From NCBI RefSeq assembly GCF_003994235.2, contig NZ_RYFG02000118.1, positions 1 to 64,000 on the forward strand: DNA of 64,000 nucleotides, in the 5' to 3' direction. A program made the translations under genes and the position numbers. The stretch is from Candidatus Methylobacter oryzae (GTDB lineage: Bacteria; Pseudomonadota; Gammaproteobacteria; Methylococcales; Methylomonadaceae). The notes beneath the pieces were generated by a model. That model made no database searches, was not told the origin of the DNA, and saw only the letters and a list, made by a program, of their open reading frames with translations. Below, piece by piece: positions 7,956 through 16,182 of this stretch (position 1 is its first letter; every line of letters begins with the position of its first letter).

Positions 7956-9383
7956 TTATGCTTGTTTTGTTGAGGATTGGAATTCGTTATCCACATCCGA
8001 AGACGATAATCTTTGCAGACGCTCTTGCGCGGCTCGCAATAAAATATTCGCGATAACTGCCATGTTTTTTTCAATAATCAATCCGGCGGGTATTGTGGCT
8101 GTGGACATTGCCGAAATCCGCGCTCCCTGTTGTTCAATCCGAATAACTCCGGATTCTTCAAAAAAGCGCAGCAATAGTTGTAACCGAGCAATGCGTTCAG
8201 ACTCGAATACGCCATTGTTTTCCCGGCGGTAAGTGTTGAACAGAATGGCTTCATCAGGTGTCGACGTAGTATATGCGCTGTCGTTTTGGGCGATTATTTG
8301 CGACAGCAGCGTGAGCAATTGGCGTGACAGCGTGCCGGCTTCTCGCAGGACTGTCAGTATCAAGCCCGCTAACCGGGCATCATTCTCGTCGCGGATGACG
8401 CCTAACGGCGAATACGCAGGCGATGCTTTCCGGCCTGGAGGCGGTACGAGACGGCTTACATAAGGTTCCTTTGCTTCATCGGCCAAGGCCATTCGATCAA
8501 ACTCCCGTAGAATCAAATTAGCCGTGCGGTATTCATTGAATGCCTTGAGCTCGTTGTTTTTGAGTACGCGAAAGGTTTCGGAGGGGTAATCGTCGCCCAT
8601 TACGTCGGCGGGATCGAGGATATAGCTCAGTTCGTCGCCGTTTAAGCCATAGGCGCGGGCATACCAAGCGTCGAGTTCGGCGCGGAGTATGGCGCGGCGG
8701 TCAGGGGCAAACGGGTCGAAGAACGTGAACGGCGTGCCGTCGTAACCGAGGTCTTGCGCCCAAGGCTGTAAGTCGTGGGCAGTGTAGGTGAGTTCCAGTA
8801 CGCGGGGGACAATGAAATCAAGGTCGGGTTCGCTGTAAAAGTCAGGAGGCAGAATAGGAAATTGTTTGAGATAAGAGTAGGTTAAATGTGTGCCGCCCAA
8901 TTTCTGACGAGCTATGAAATCCAAAACGATGCTGTCCAAATTGCCAAGCAAAGCTGCGGTTTTTCGAGTTATTGAATTTACTGTGAATAGAGGCATTGTA
9001 TGTCCAACCCCCAGCTTCGGCAACACACTCGCAATTACCGTGCGTTCGTCAGTCGCCCGGCAAATGTCACGAAACCCCAGCAACCATCCACGATCCCAAC
9101 CCTTATCCCGCAAACGCTGTTCGACTTCCACTTTGTCCACCCAATAACGCGGCGTGACGCAAAAATCCGGATTTTGTTTGTCAGCCAGCGCCACATCGCC
9201 TGCCGTATCTTTGCCGCCCACGCAATACGTTGCCCAACGGTGGTCGAATTGATGAATCATTTTTGCTTCATACAGCGGCAATCTGTCCGGCGCGGAGCAG
9301 TCATGAAACAAATGACTATCGTTGGACATGTGAAACATCGTCATGAAACGAATGCCCCAAGGGTTGTTGCTTGAAGTCGTCAT
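7956..9383 (-). CDS. C-terminal (target-recognition) half of an Eco57I/PglX-type methylase, split from its N-terminal half
   Basis: A 475-residue frame starting MTTSSNNPWGIRFMTMFHMSND, a segment normally in the middle of large Eco57I-type adenine methylases. Downstream are family features such as PRYWVDK, GFRDICRATDERT, HLTYSYLKQFPILPP, and a DPADVMGDDYPSETF region. The catalytic motifs are absent because they lie in the separate frame at 10458-13412. The start codon sits in the sequence ATGA, overlapping the TGA of the PIN toxin gene, so translation would depend on reinitiation after the toxin. Whether the two halves assemble into an active enzyme is unknown. With the frameshifts between them, loss of function is the simpler view. 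Confidence 0.75.
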   Translation of the reverse strand: MTTSSNNPWGIRFMTMFHMSNDSHLFHDCSAPDRLPLYEAKMIHQFDHRWATYCVGGKDTAGDVALADKQNPDFCVTPRYWVDKVEVEQRLRDKGWDRGWLLGFRDICRATDERTVIASVLPKLGVGHTMPLFTVNSITRKTAALLGNLDSIVLDFIARQKLGGTHLTYSYLKQFPILPPDFYSEPDLDFIVPRVLELTYTAHDLQPWAQDLGYDGTPFTFFDPFAPDRRAILRAELDAWYARAYGLNGDELSYILDPADVMGDDYPSETFRVLKNNELKAFNEYRTANLILREFDRMALADEAKEPYVSRLVPPPGRKASPAYSPLGVIRDENDARLAGLILTVLREAGTLSRQLLTLLSQIIAQNDSAYTTSTPDEAILFNTYRRENNGVFESERIARLQLLLRFFEESGVIRIEQQGARISAMSTATIPAGLIIEKNMAVIANILLRAAQERLQRLSSSDVDNEFQSSTKQA

Positions 9384-9790
9384 AAACCGTTATCCGGCAG
9401 AAACGGATTGATAATCGTCAATCGCCCGCCAATAACTTGGCCGTGTTGCATGTCTTCGCTGTAAAGCGTAGTGCAACCTGCATTCAGGGCGGTTGCGATA
9501 ATCAGGCTGTCGAAATGGCTATATGCGTAACGGGCGGCGAGTGCCCATGCGGCATAAGTTTCCTGAATGCCAACATCGGTCAATTTGACGGCTTTTATGA
9601 CAGCGGTTAATGCCTTGCCAGCCTCGGCAGGAGAATAACGCAGTTTGCGTCGTAACACATGGGAGCATTCGTTAACGACCTGAGTGGAAATAGTCGGTTT
9701 TTCGACAAGCAAAGCGCAGGCTATGGTGCGCTTGCCGCTATCGTTACCGAGCGCGTAAAGCACTACATTGCTGTCAAGAAATACCGTCAT
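9380..9790 (-). CDS. PIN-domain toxin (VapC-like)
   Basis: A 136-residue PIN-domain protein, predicted Mg-dependent RNase toxin. The acidic active-site set is visible: D5 in VFLDSNVVLY, E near 42 in VNECSHVL, D near 94 in SHFDSLIIATA, and D near 113 in YSEDMQ. I start at the ATG at 9790 because it follows the antitoxin TGA by one base; an upstream frame start at 9820 lies inside the antitoxin. Its own TGA overlaps the ATG of the next gene by one codon position, an arrangement that couples an unrelated methylase fragment to the toxin. The pair is a VapBC-like type II system. Confidence 0.85.
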   Translation of the reverse strand: MTVFLDSNVVLYALGNDSGKRTIACALLVEKPTISTQVVNECSHVLRRKLRYSPAEAGKALTAVIKAVKLTDVGIQETYAAWALAARYAYSHFDSLIIATALNAGCTTLYSEDMQHGQVIGGRLTIINPFLPDNGL

Positions 9791-9791
9791 C

Positions 9792-10145
9792 TCAACCCCG
9801 TGCATCATCATAGAGCTCATCGCGATTTGGGATCGGTTTGCCGTTCCAGTCGATGCGCACTGTGTTTAAGTAAGCAAGTGCTGTTTGCCGCTCCACTTCA
9901 TTCTTCGCTTCCGGCTGCACAACAGCGGATAAGCGTAGCGCGGTCTCTAAATCTTCATCGGTAATGTTATTGTCCAAATTACTGGACAATGCGGCGAGAA
10001 AGGCTTCGCTGTCGCTCTGCTGGTTTGTGATGACAGGTATCGGGTTGTAACGTTGTTCCAGAAATTCAATGAAATCGAGTGCTTCACGGGCAGCGGCATC
10101 CGGAAGATTAAGACTGTGTTGATAGATAGTTTCGGCTAGGGTCAT
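9792..10145 (-). CDS. DUF2281-like antitoxin
   Basis: A 117-residue partner of the PIN toxin. The N-terminus (LAETIYQHSLNLPDAAAREA then LDFIEFLEQRY) matches the DUF2281/VapB-type pattern of small antitoxins. The middle is acidic and low in structure. The C-terminal part (NTVRIDWNGKPIPNRDELYDD) would wrap the toxin. The ATG at 10145 is preceded by GGAG at 9 bases; the longer frame to 10178 lacks a site. It ends one base before the toxin start, giving a tight two-gene operon. Confidence 0.75.
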   Translation of the reverse strand: MTLAETIYQHSLNLPDAAAREALDFIEFLEQRYNPIPVITNQQSDSEAFLAALSSNLDNNITDEDLETALRLSAVVQPEAKNEVERQTALAYLNTVRIDWNGKPIPNRDELYDDARG

Positions 10146-10294
10146 GGTGTTTATCTCCAGTGAGTGAGGTGGTAGCATCCCAAAAAGGGCGATTAACGTC
10201 CATTGTCGTATGGCTATTTCCTCGGTTTTTGAATGTTATGCCGCATTCGGCGGCGTATATTGGCTTCTTTGATCGGTAACGGATTTTTGTAAAC

Positions 10295-10471
10295 GTTGTT
10301 GCTATGGGTTAGGCGTTCGCTTTCGGTTTCTATATAAGCTCTTTAATCAAAATCGGTATTTTAGCGTAAATCTTTTTGGTCAAATCCGCATCCATTCTGG
10401 AACGGAACACCGGGCAAGTGAGCGTGTTGGGATTGATGCGGCTAAAATCTTCGGCAGTCAGCGCAAAGCGG
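10295..10471 (-). pseudogene. Out-of-frame middle fragment of the methylase gene
   Basis: Past the premature stop at 10458 the minus strand still encodes methylase sequence in another frame: FALTAEDFSRINPNTLTCPV, then FRSRMDADLTKKIYAKIPIL, ending at a stop at 10330-10332. A third frame then continues IETESERLTHSNN up to the insertion. NPNT..CPVFRSR is a familiar segment of Eco57I-type methylases just before NPWGIRF. Two frame changes within about 140 bases mark this part as decayed, unless they are assembly errors. Confidence 0.7.
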
Positions 10472-13412
10472 CGAGTTGCGAAGTGTCGGTCAGGAAAAAG
10501 GCGAATTCGGCTTGTTCGGCATGGCCTAGCGTCAGCAGGCAGAATTTATAGCTGCGATGTACGCCGGCAAAAATCGCTTCGCGGTTTTCAAAATCATACA
10601 GGCTGGCAAGTTGTCCACTTTGAGCAATATGACCGAAAAAAGCTTTGGTTGAATCATCGGTGGCGATACCGGTAGGCACGATAAATCCGGCTCGTCCTGT
10701 TTTGGCGGTAATCCGGCTGATGGTTTCCGCGAATAACGCATAGGTATTCACATCGCCGACACCGGTCAGCGGATAGCGTCCGCCGTCCTTGCCTTTAACA
10801 TGGGCAAACACGCTGGCGGCCTCGGCGGCGCGGCGGGCGCCGATAAAGTTTTGATACAGGTCTTGTTCGGCTTCACATTGCTCCTGCGGATGTTTCAGTT
10901 CCGGATAGAGGTTCCGGGCGAGCATGCCTTGCGCCAACCAATCAATGCGCTGAGCGCGTTCGGCCTTGTTTTTGGCTTCGGCGACGAAACGGTTGCGGGT
11001 GGCAAAAAACTCCTCTTCTTGCAATTTGATACGTTCCCATGGCGGGTTGCCCAATACGCAATCGAAACCGCCTTGCGCAAAAACTTGCGGAAATGCCAAC
11101 GGCCAATGCAGTACGTGAGCTTCTTCACAAACCCGTTGCGCCGCTGCCAAGCGCTGGCTTTGGTGCATGGCCGCCAGCTCGTCGGCGGCTTGTTCTGTAA
11201 ACAGCTCCAAATAGAGGTTTTGGCTGGTAGGGGTAACGATCAGGGCGTCTGCATCGGCTTTGGGAATTAAAAAGGCAGCGATCAGCAAATTAGCCGCATT
11301 GCGTAACCGGTTTTGTTTTTCATGCTCCAGAAATGCGCGATAGGCTGCTTCCTTGGCGGCAAAGTCATCGGGATTTCCGTCAGGCATTGCTTCCAGGGCT
11401 TGTAGTTCGGAAAGACCGTCGGCATCGTCGAGTGCTATGTCGAGATTGCGGTTGGTTTTATGTTTAGCAAAAGCTTTAAGCCCTTCTTTGTTGGCTTTAG
11501 CAATTTCCTTGCAAACGTTCTTGTCGTCGCCGGATAGGGATTTGAAGGCCGCATCGGGAATGCCGTGCTGCAACTGATTGAGATCGGTCAGGCCGATCAA
11601 GGCATCGCCGCATTGCAAGTGGTGATCGAGAAAAGATAATGCTACACCTTCTTCGAAACCTTCCAGCCATAATGCGGTGCGGGCAAGTTCCAAGGCCATC
11701 GGGTTACGATCGACGCCGAAAATGCATTTATTGATGACTTCATGTAAAGCGTGGCGATAATTTTGTGGTTTAACGGTATCGTCCTGCGTTCGTAATACGG
11801 CCAGCCGTTCAGCCAAACGCCGGGCAGCGGCAAGCAAAAAGTGGCCGCTACCGCAAGCAGGATCGATCACCTTGATGCTGAGTAAGGCATCTGCGGGAGT
11901 GGCCGGATTGTTAGCTAAGCGCTCTTCAATCACAGGATCCAGGGCGGATTTAATCAACTCCTGCACCAAGCTGTCCGGTGTGTAATAACTGCCGCTGGTT
12001 TTGCGGGCATTGCCTTGGGTGCTGCCTTCGGACGTCAAGCCGACAAAACCGAACTGACGGGCATGAAGGTCGATTTCAGGTACCAGTTCCAGCAGACTTT
12101 CGTATACCGACCCCAGTTCTTCAGGCCCCATGTTGCGGTAATCGACGGGAGCGAGATGGCCGCTAAGGTTGGACCAGCGCATTTGCTGCATCACTGTCAG
12201 CAAAGTTGCGTTGCTGAGGGTGCACGTATCCAGCGCCGGACATTGGTTGGCTGCAAACAAACCTCCTAAGGCCGGTAATGCCAAGCGCGGTTCGCCGTTG
12301 ACAAGGCCGCGAAACACGATGCGTAAGCCCGTCCAATGGTCGTCAAAACCGTCGCGGGCGCGGCGGCGCAAACAGCGGTCACGTAAGCGGGCCATGGCAT
12401 AGCCTTCGGCATAGGCTTTACGGGCTGATAGGGCTTGTTGATCGCTATCGCCGTTATGCAATATCCCGCGTTCTTCAACAGTAAATAGGAATATCAGCCG
12501 GTAAACCAGGCGTAATAGTTGTTGGAAATAGGCTTCTTTGCTTAAGTTGCCTTCGTACAGGTCGCGGCGCAAAGTTTCATTGGCTGGGTGCTGAATAAAT
12601 CCGGTGCCCAGTGTTAGCAAGGCATCGGTTACGCCTTGGCGCAAGCCGTCACGGACGCGGGTGCCTTCGCGCCGGCCTTCGCTACGCCAAATTTCCCAAA
12701 TACAATTTTCATCCTGATCTTCCTCTGAGCGAGAGGGAACAGAACGGCTGGCGTGTAGTAATCGCCAAGCCATTTCAAATTCGGGAAAATTTAAGCCGCC
12801 TAGCATATCTTGCAGGTCGAACTCTAAAAAGCTAGGCCGCGTTAGGGTGGCGGCATCGCGTAGCAGGCGGATTTGTCGGCCATTGCTGACCAGCGCCCAA
12901 AGATATTGGTCGCTGGCATTGAGAAATTCCTGGGCCAGTTGAAACGGGCTTTTCTTACGAGCGCCACTGCCGGCAACAGCAAAGCGTGGGTCGGCTTCAT
13001 CCAAGCCCAACGTGTGCGGGGCAATCACTACCGGAATGCTTTGTCCTGCTAATGCTGTGATGGGGTATTGGCGCTCGCCGACGCTGATAGTGTTTTTCAG
13101 TTCAAAACCGGTGTAACCGAGTGTATCGCGGAGCAGATCCTGGACAAACTTGGTGGTGACATCGGCCGCATCGACATCCTGCCGTTCCAGATTGGGAGCA
13201 AAATGTTTCCATTGGGCGGAAGCGATTTGAAAAGCCCGGCTGTATTCGTCTTTTAGTTTAAGCCCGGCTGGGATTTGATAATCGGCCTCTTTTTGGTAAT
13301 TGGCTTTGCCCAATGCGGCTTTTTCCAATTGATCGGGCAGAAATAAGCCTCCTTCCAGCTGCAAGGTTGGCAAATTTAGGGCATTAGTATGGTTTCTTCT
13401 GACGCGTTTCAT
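10458..13412 (-). CDS. Eco57I/PglX-type DNA adenine methylase, N-terminal part (truncated by frameshift)
   Basis: A 984-residue frame holding the catalytic half of a large N6-adenine methylase. The SAM-binding motif I is VIDPACGSGHFLLAA near residue 515 and the catalytic motif IV is VLGNPPWERI near residue 788. The N-terminal 400 residues resemble the helical/nuclease-like region of such enzymes but show no clear nuclease triad. The frame ends in DTSQLAALR, where relatives continue with a D-PERRF-like link, so a small indel has caused a premature stop. It lies 10 bases after the SNF2 helicase in the same operon. In PglX/DrmMI-like systems the methylase marks host DNA; here self-protection may be lost. 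Confidence 0.85.
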   Translation of the reverse strand: MKRVRRNHTNALNLPTLQLEGGLFLPDQLEKAALGKANYQKEADYQIPAGLKLKDEYSRAFQIASAQWKHFAPNLERQDVDAADVTTKFVQDLLRDTLGYTGFELKNTISVGERQYPITALAGQSIPVVIAPHTLGLDEADPRFAVAGSGARKKSPFQLAQEFLNASDQYLWALVSNGRQIRLLRDAATLTRPSFLEFDLQDMLGGLNFPEFEMAWRLLHASRSVPSRSEEDQDENCIWEIWRSEGRREGTRVRDGLRQGVTDALLTLGTGFIQHPANETLRRDLYEGNLSKEAYFQQLLRLVYRLIFLFTVEERGILHNGDSDQQALSARKAYAEGYAMARLRDRCLRRRARDGFDDHWTGLRIVFRGLVNGEPRLALPALGGLFAANQCPALDTCTLSNATLLTVMQQMRWSNLSGHLAPVDYRNMGPEELGSVYESLLELVPEIDLHARQFGFVGLTSEGSTQGNARKTSGSYYTPDSLVQELIKSALDPVIEERLANNPATPADALLSIKVIDPACGSGHFLLAAARRLAERLAVLRTQDDTVKPQNYRHALHEVINKCIFGVDRNPMALELARTALWLEGFEEGVALSFLDHHLQCGDALIGLTDLNQLQHGIPDAAFKSLSGDDKNVCKEIAKANKEGLKAFAKHKTNRNLDIALDDADGLSELQALEAMPDGNPDDFAAKEAAYRAFLEHEKQNRLRNAANLLIAAFLIPKADADALIVTPTSQNLYLELFTEQAADELAAMHQSQRLAAAQRVCEEAHVLHWPLAFPQVFAQGGFDCVLGNPPWERIKLQEEEFFATRNRFVAEAKNKAERAQRIDWLAQGMLARNLYPELKHPQEQCEAEQDLYQNFIGARRAAEAASVFAHVKGKDGGRYPLTGVGDVNTYALFAETISRITAKTGRAGFIVPTGIATDDSTKAFFGHIAQSGQLASLYDFENREAIFAGVHRSYKFCLLTLGHAEQAEFAFFLTDTSQLAALR

Positions 13413-13422
13413 AATTTAGTCT

Positions 13423-16182
13423 CTACAGTGCGTCGGGAAGTAAAACGTAGATGCCGATGATATCCACCGGCAAACAGGGGGTGATGTTGTATTGTCCTAT
13501 ATCTTTGGCGGCTTCGCGTACCCGGCGATGGTCGGTCAATAAAGCTTCGGCGCGTTGTTGGGCCAAGGCTTCGATACGTTCGGGTTGCAATTGGATAAAT
13601 TCCAGCGCGGTTTTAATTTCGCGTTGCATGATATCGAGCGGTAGATTGCCGCTAGGTTGGCATTCCAGTAAGGCGCCGGCAGTTTCTTCGCTGAGCCATT
13701 CCGGTTGGCTACGGCCTCGCACAGCCAAGGTTACGGTTTCTTCGGCCATTAAATGATAGGGTTGCCTTCGCCTGACGTAGCTGAGTTGATGGCGTAAACG
13801 GAGTAGATACAGGGTAGTCACCATATCGACCGATTCGGTGACCGTCGTGGCGCAACGTGCTGCCAGCGGTTTTTCGCCAAGCAAGGCTTCTTCCAGTAAA
13901 TGCTCGGCCAATAAGCTGACGATTGGATGACTGCGATGTAATTGTGAAAAGTCGATAACCAACGGTTTTTCAATGCCATCATCGGCTAGCCTGAGTTTTA
14001 ACGCTTCCGGGAAATGCAGGGGCAATAACTTGAAACGGTTATCTTTAAACGGTTCCAGGGGCGCATTAAGACGAGCGCAGGCGGTCTGCACAAAGTGCTT
14101 AACATCTGCTTCACTACCCAGCGCGATTTGCTGTTTTTGCCATTCCGGCATGACTTCTTCCGGTTTAATCCGACGTTGAGCAAACACGGTACGATTGGCT
14201 TTGGTTTTTTCCATGGCGTCGTGCCATTTTGCTTCCAGCGGTTTGATGATTTCTTCCGGCTCAACGAAATCGAACAAGCTAAGGTTTCGCTCGTTTCGCT
14301 GCATCAAAGCGGTTTTAATCAAAGCCTGATTGATGCAGGATTCGTCTTCCGGCATTGGCACCAGTACCCCTAGCTCTTTACGAATGGCGTCGGCTTTTCT
14401 GAGAATTACGTTCAATACAAAGCCATCCACTGGGTTATCCTGACCGTAGAGCATGGTGCAGCGCACTTCGGTGGCTTGCTGTCCAAAGCGGTCGACTCGG
14501 CCTTCGCGCTGCTCATGGCGAGTTGGATTCCATGCCAAATCGTAATGCACCACTGCGGTAAACAAATGTTGCAGGTTGATGCCTTCGGACAAACAGTCTG
14601 TGGCGACCAGCACGCGCCGATCAGCGTCTTCCATGGTTTGTACGCGCTGCTCGCGTTCCGCCGGTGTATATTCGCCGGTCACGGCTTCTACGGCTACGGT
14701 TGGAAATTGGGTACGCAAGTGTTCGGCGACATAATGGGCGGTAGCAATATAACGGCAAAAGACGACCGGGTTAAAACCGTCTTTTAGCAGGCTTTTGACG
14801 TGGATAATCAATAGTGCCAGCTTGGGATCGCCGGTTTTACCGCTAAGGCTTTCCGCCTGTGCAATCAAATACTGTAATCGAGCTGCATCTTGCAACTGCG
14901 CCGGTGGTTCGAGATCGTTACTGCTCAAGTCATCGGCTTGACCGTCGTATAATCTGGAATCGGTCAGACAAGTCTCGCTATCTAATGTACCTTCAAGCCG
15001 GGTATTTAAAGCTTTAGCTGCCGCCGCCGGAGATGAAGCTACACAACGTAATAACGCTAAAGTGGCATACCAAACCAATCGGGGATTACCGTTTGCCGAT
15101 TGTTCGGCCGATTCAGCGAGTTCGCGGCAATAGCTTTGCACGTCATCAAAAAACTGTCCCCAGGCACCGTTGAGTTCGTAAGTCAATTCCGTGGACATGC
15201 GCTTAGGGAATCCGCGTGTGTCGTGCCATTCGTCAATATCAATGCGGCGGCGCTGAACGAAATGACGAGCCAGTTCCTGGCGTAGCGGATCGCCGGCGGA
15301 AGTACGGTTTTGCAACGTTGCAAACTCGGGCTTAAGCAGCGACAGCAGGTTATAAAAAGCGCTTTCATCGCCGGAATGGGGCGTGGCGGTGAGCAGCAGC
15401 AGGTGCCGCTCTTCGTTAGCCGCCAGGCGTTGCAATAGTTCAAAACGCAACTGTTTGCCTTGGCCGCTGCTCGCGCAAGTATGTGCTTCATCGACAATCA
15501 CGCACTCCGGAGCAATCGCCAGGAAATACTCGCGATGGCGCTCGCTTTTGATGTAGTCGAGGCTCACCACGATATAGGGATAATGATCAAATAAACTGAC
15601 GCCATGCGGCACCTCGCGTTCGATGCGGCTGGCACTGGCCGAGGTTAAAACCACGGTTTGGAGGTTGAATCGTTGCTCCAGTTCGCCTTGCCATTGCTCA
15701 ACCAGATGCGGTGGGCAGAGTACGGCTAACCGGCTGATTTCGCCGCGATCTATCAGTTCGCGGACTATCAAGCCGGCCTCAATGGTCTTGCCTATACCCA
15801 CGTCATCAGCAATTAACAATCGTACCGTGGTTAGGCGCAAAGCCATGAGCAATGGCACCAGTTGGTAAGCCCGTGGTTCTACCGCAATATTGCCGAACGA
15901 GCGAAATGGCCCGCCGCCTGCACGCAGTTTGAGGCGTAGCGCATCGCGCAATAACAATGCAGCGGCATGGTTTCCGGGTTTTTCGGGATCAGGCCAAGGG
16001 AATGTGGCAGGTTCGACCGGCTGGAATTCCAGCTCAGGAATCAGCGAGATAATATCATCGTCAGAGCCGCCCAATGGCCGCAAGCGTAACCAATCGGACT
16101 TCGAATCGGGTTGCACAATCCATTCACGGCCTCGGGCGCGCACTAAGTTGCCGATAGTGAAGTCGTGGGTTGGCATATTCAT
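13423..16182 (-). CDS. SNF2-family helicase (DrmD-like)
   Basis: A 919-residue superfamily 2 helicase/translocase. Walker A is DDVGIGKT (about residues 126-133), motif II is VIVDEAHTC, motif III LLLTATPHSGD, and motif VI is ..QREGRVDRFGQQ. The C-terminal 350 residues are less conserved. This domain set matches the SNF2-like helicase of DISARM-type and related defence loci. Its ATG overlaps the TGA of the upstream giant helicase gene by four bases, so the two are translationally coupled. A second in-frame ATG two codons in is equally possible. Confidence in helicase is high and in the DrmD equivalence moderate. Confidence 0.85.
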   Translation of the reverse strand: MNMPTHDFTIGNLVRARGREWIVQPDSKSDWLRLRPLGGSDDDIISLIPELEFQPVEPATFPWPDPEKPGNHAAALLLRDALRLKLRAGGGPFRSFGNIAVEPRAYQLVPLLMALRLTTVRLLIADDVGIGKTIEAGLIVRELIDRGEISRLAVLCPPHLVEQWQGELEQRFNLQTVVLTSASASRIEREVPHGVSLFDHYPYIVVSLDYIKSERHREYFLAIAPECVIVDEAHTCASSGQGKQLRFELLQRLAANEERHLLLLTATPHSGDESAFYNLLSLLKPEFATLQNRTSAGDPLRQELARHFVQRRRIDIDEWHDTRGFPKRMSTELTYELNGAWGQFFDDVQSYCRELAESAEQSANGNPRLVWYATLALLRCVASSPAAAAKALNTRLEGTLDSETCLTDSRLYDGQADDLSSNDLEPPAQLQDAARLQYLIAQAESLSGKTGDPKLALLIIHVKSLLKDGFNPVVFCRYIATAHYVAEHLRTQFPTVAVEAVTGEYTPAEREQRVQTMEDADRRVLVATDCLSEGINLQHLFTAVVHYDLAWNPTRHEQREGRVDRFGQQATEVRCTMLYGQDNPVDGFVLNVILRKADAIRKELGVLVPMPEDESCINQALIKTALMQRNERNLSLFDFVEPEEIIKPLEAKWHDAMEKTKANRTVFAQRRIKPEEVMPEWQKQQIALGSEADVKHFVQTACARLNAPLEPFKDNRFKLLPLHFPEALKLRLADDGIEKPLVIDFSQLHRSHPIVSLLAEHLLEEALLGEKPLAARCATTVTESVDMVTTLYLLRLRHQLSYVRRRQPYHLMAEETVTLAVRGRSQPEWLSEETAGALLECQPSGNLPLDIMQREIKTALEFIQLQPERIEALAQQRAEALLTDHRRVREAAKDIGQYNITPCLPVDIIGIYVLLPDAL

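Larger units (their letters stand above)
9372..10303 (-). mobile_element. Toxin-antitoxin segment inserted into the methylase gene
   Basis: On the minus strand the 9-mer AGCAACAAC occurs at 10303-10295, inside an open stretch reading ..ERLTHSNN, and again at 9371-9363, where the methylase resumes as SNNPWGIRF. The DNA between carries only the antitoxin and toxin genes plus about 150 bases with nothing recognised. Joining the two copies restores a plausible continuous methylase segment. The 9-mer may be a target-site duplication or a short recombination homology. No transposase or terminal inverted repeats were found, so the mechanism is open. Confidence 0.55.

Noticed and set aside
9380-10145. 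PIN/antitoxin pair as an original component of the defence system
   Set aside because: It interrupts the methylase between two halves that are contiguous in the enzyme family, and is flanked by a direct repeat, so a later insertion is simpler.
9372-10303. Insertion sequence or integron cassette
   Set aside because: No transposase, terminal inverted repeats or attC-like structure was seen at the ends; only a 9-bp direct repeat.
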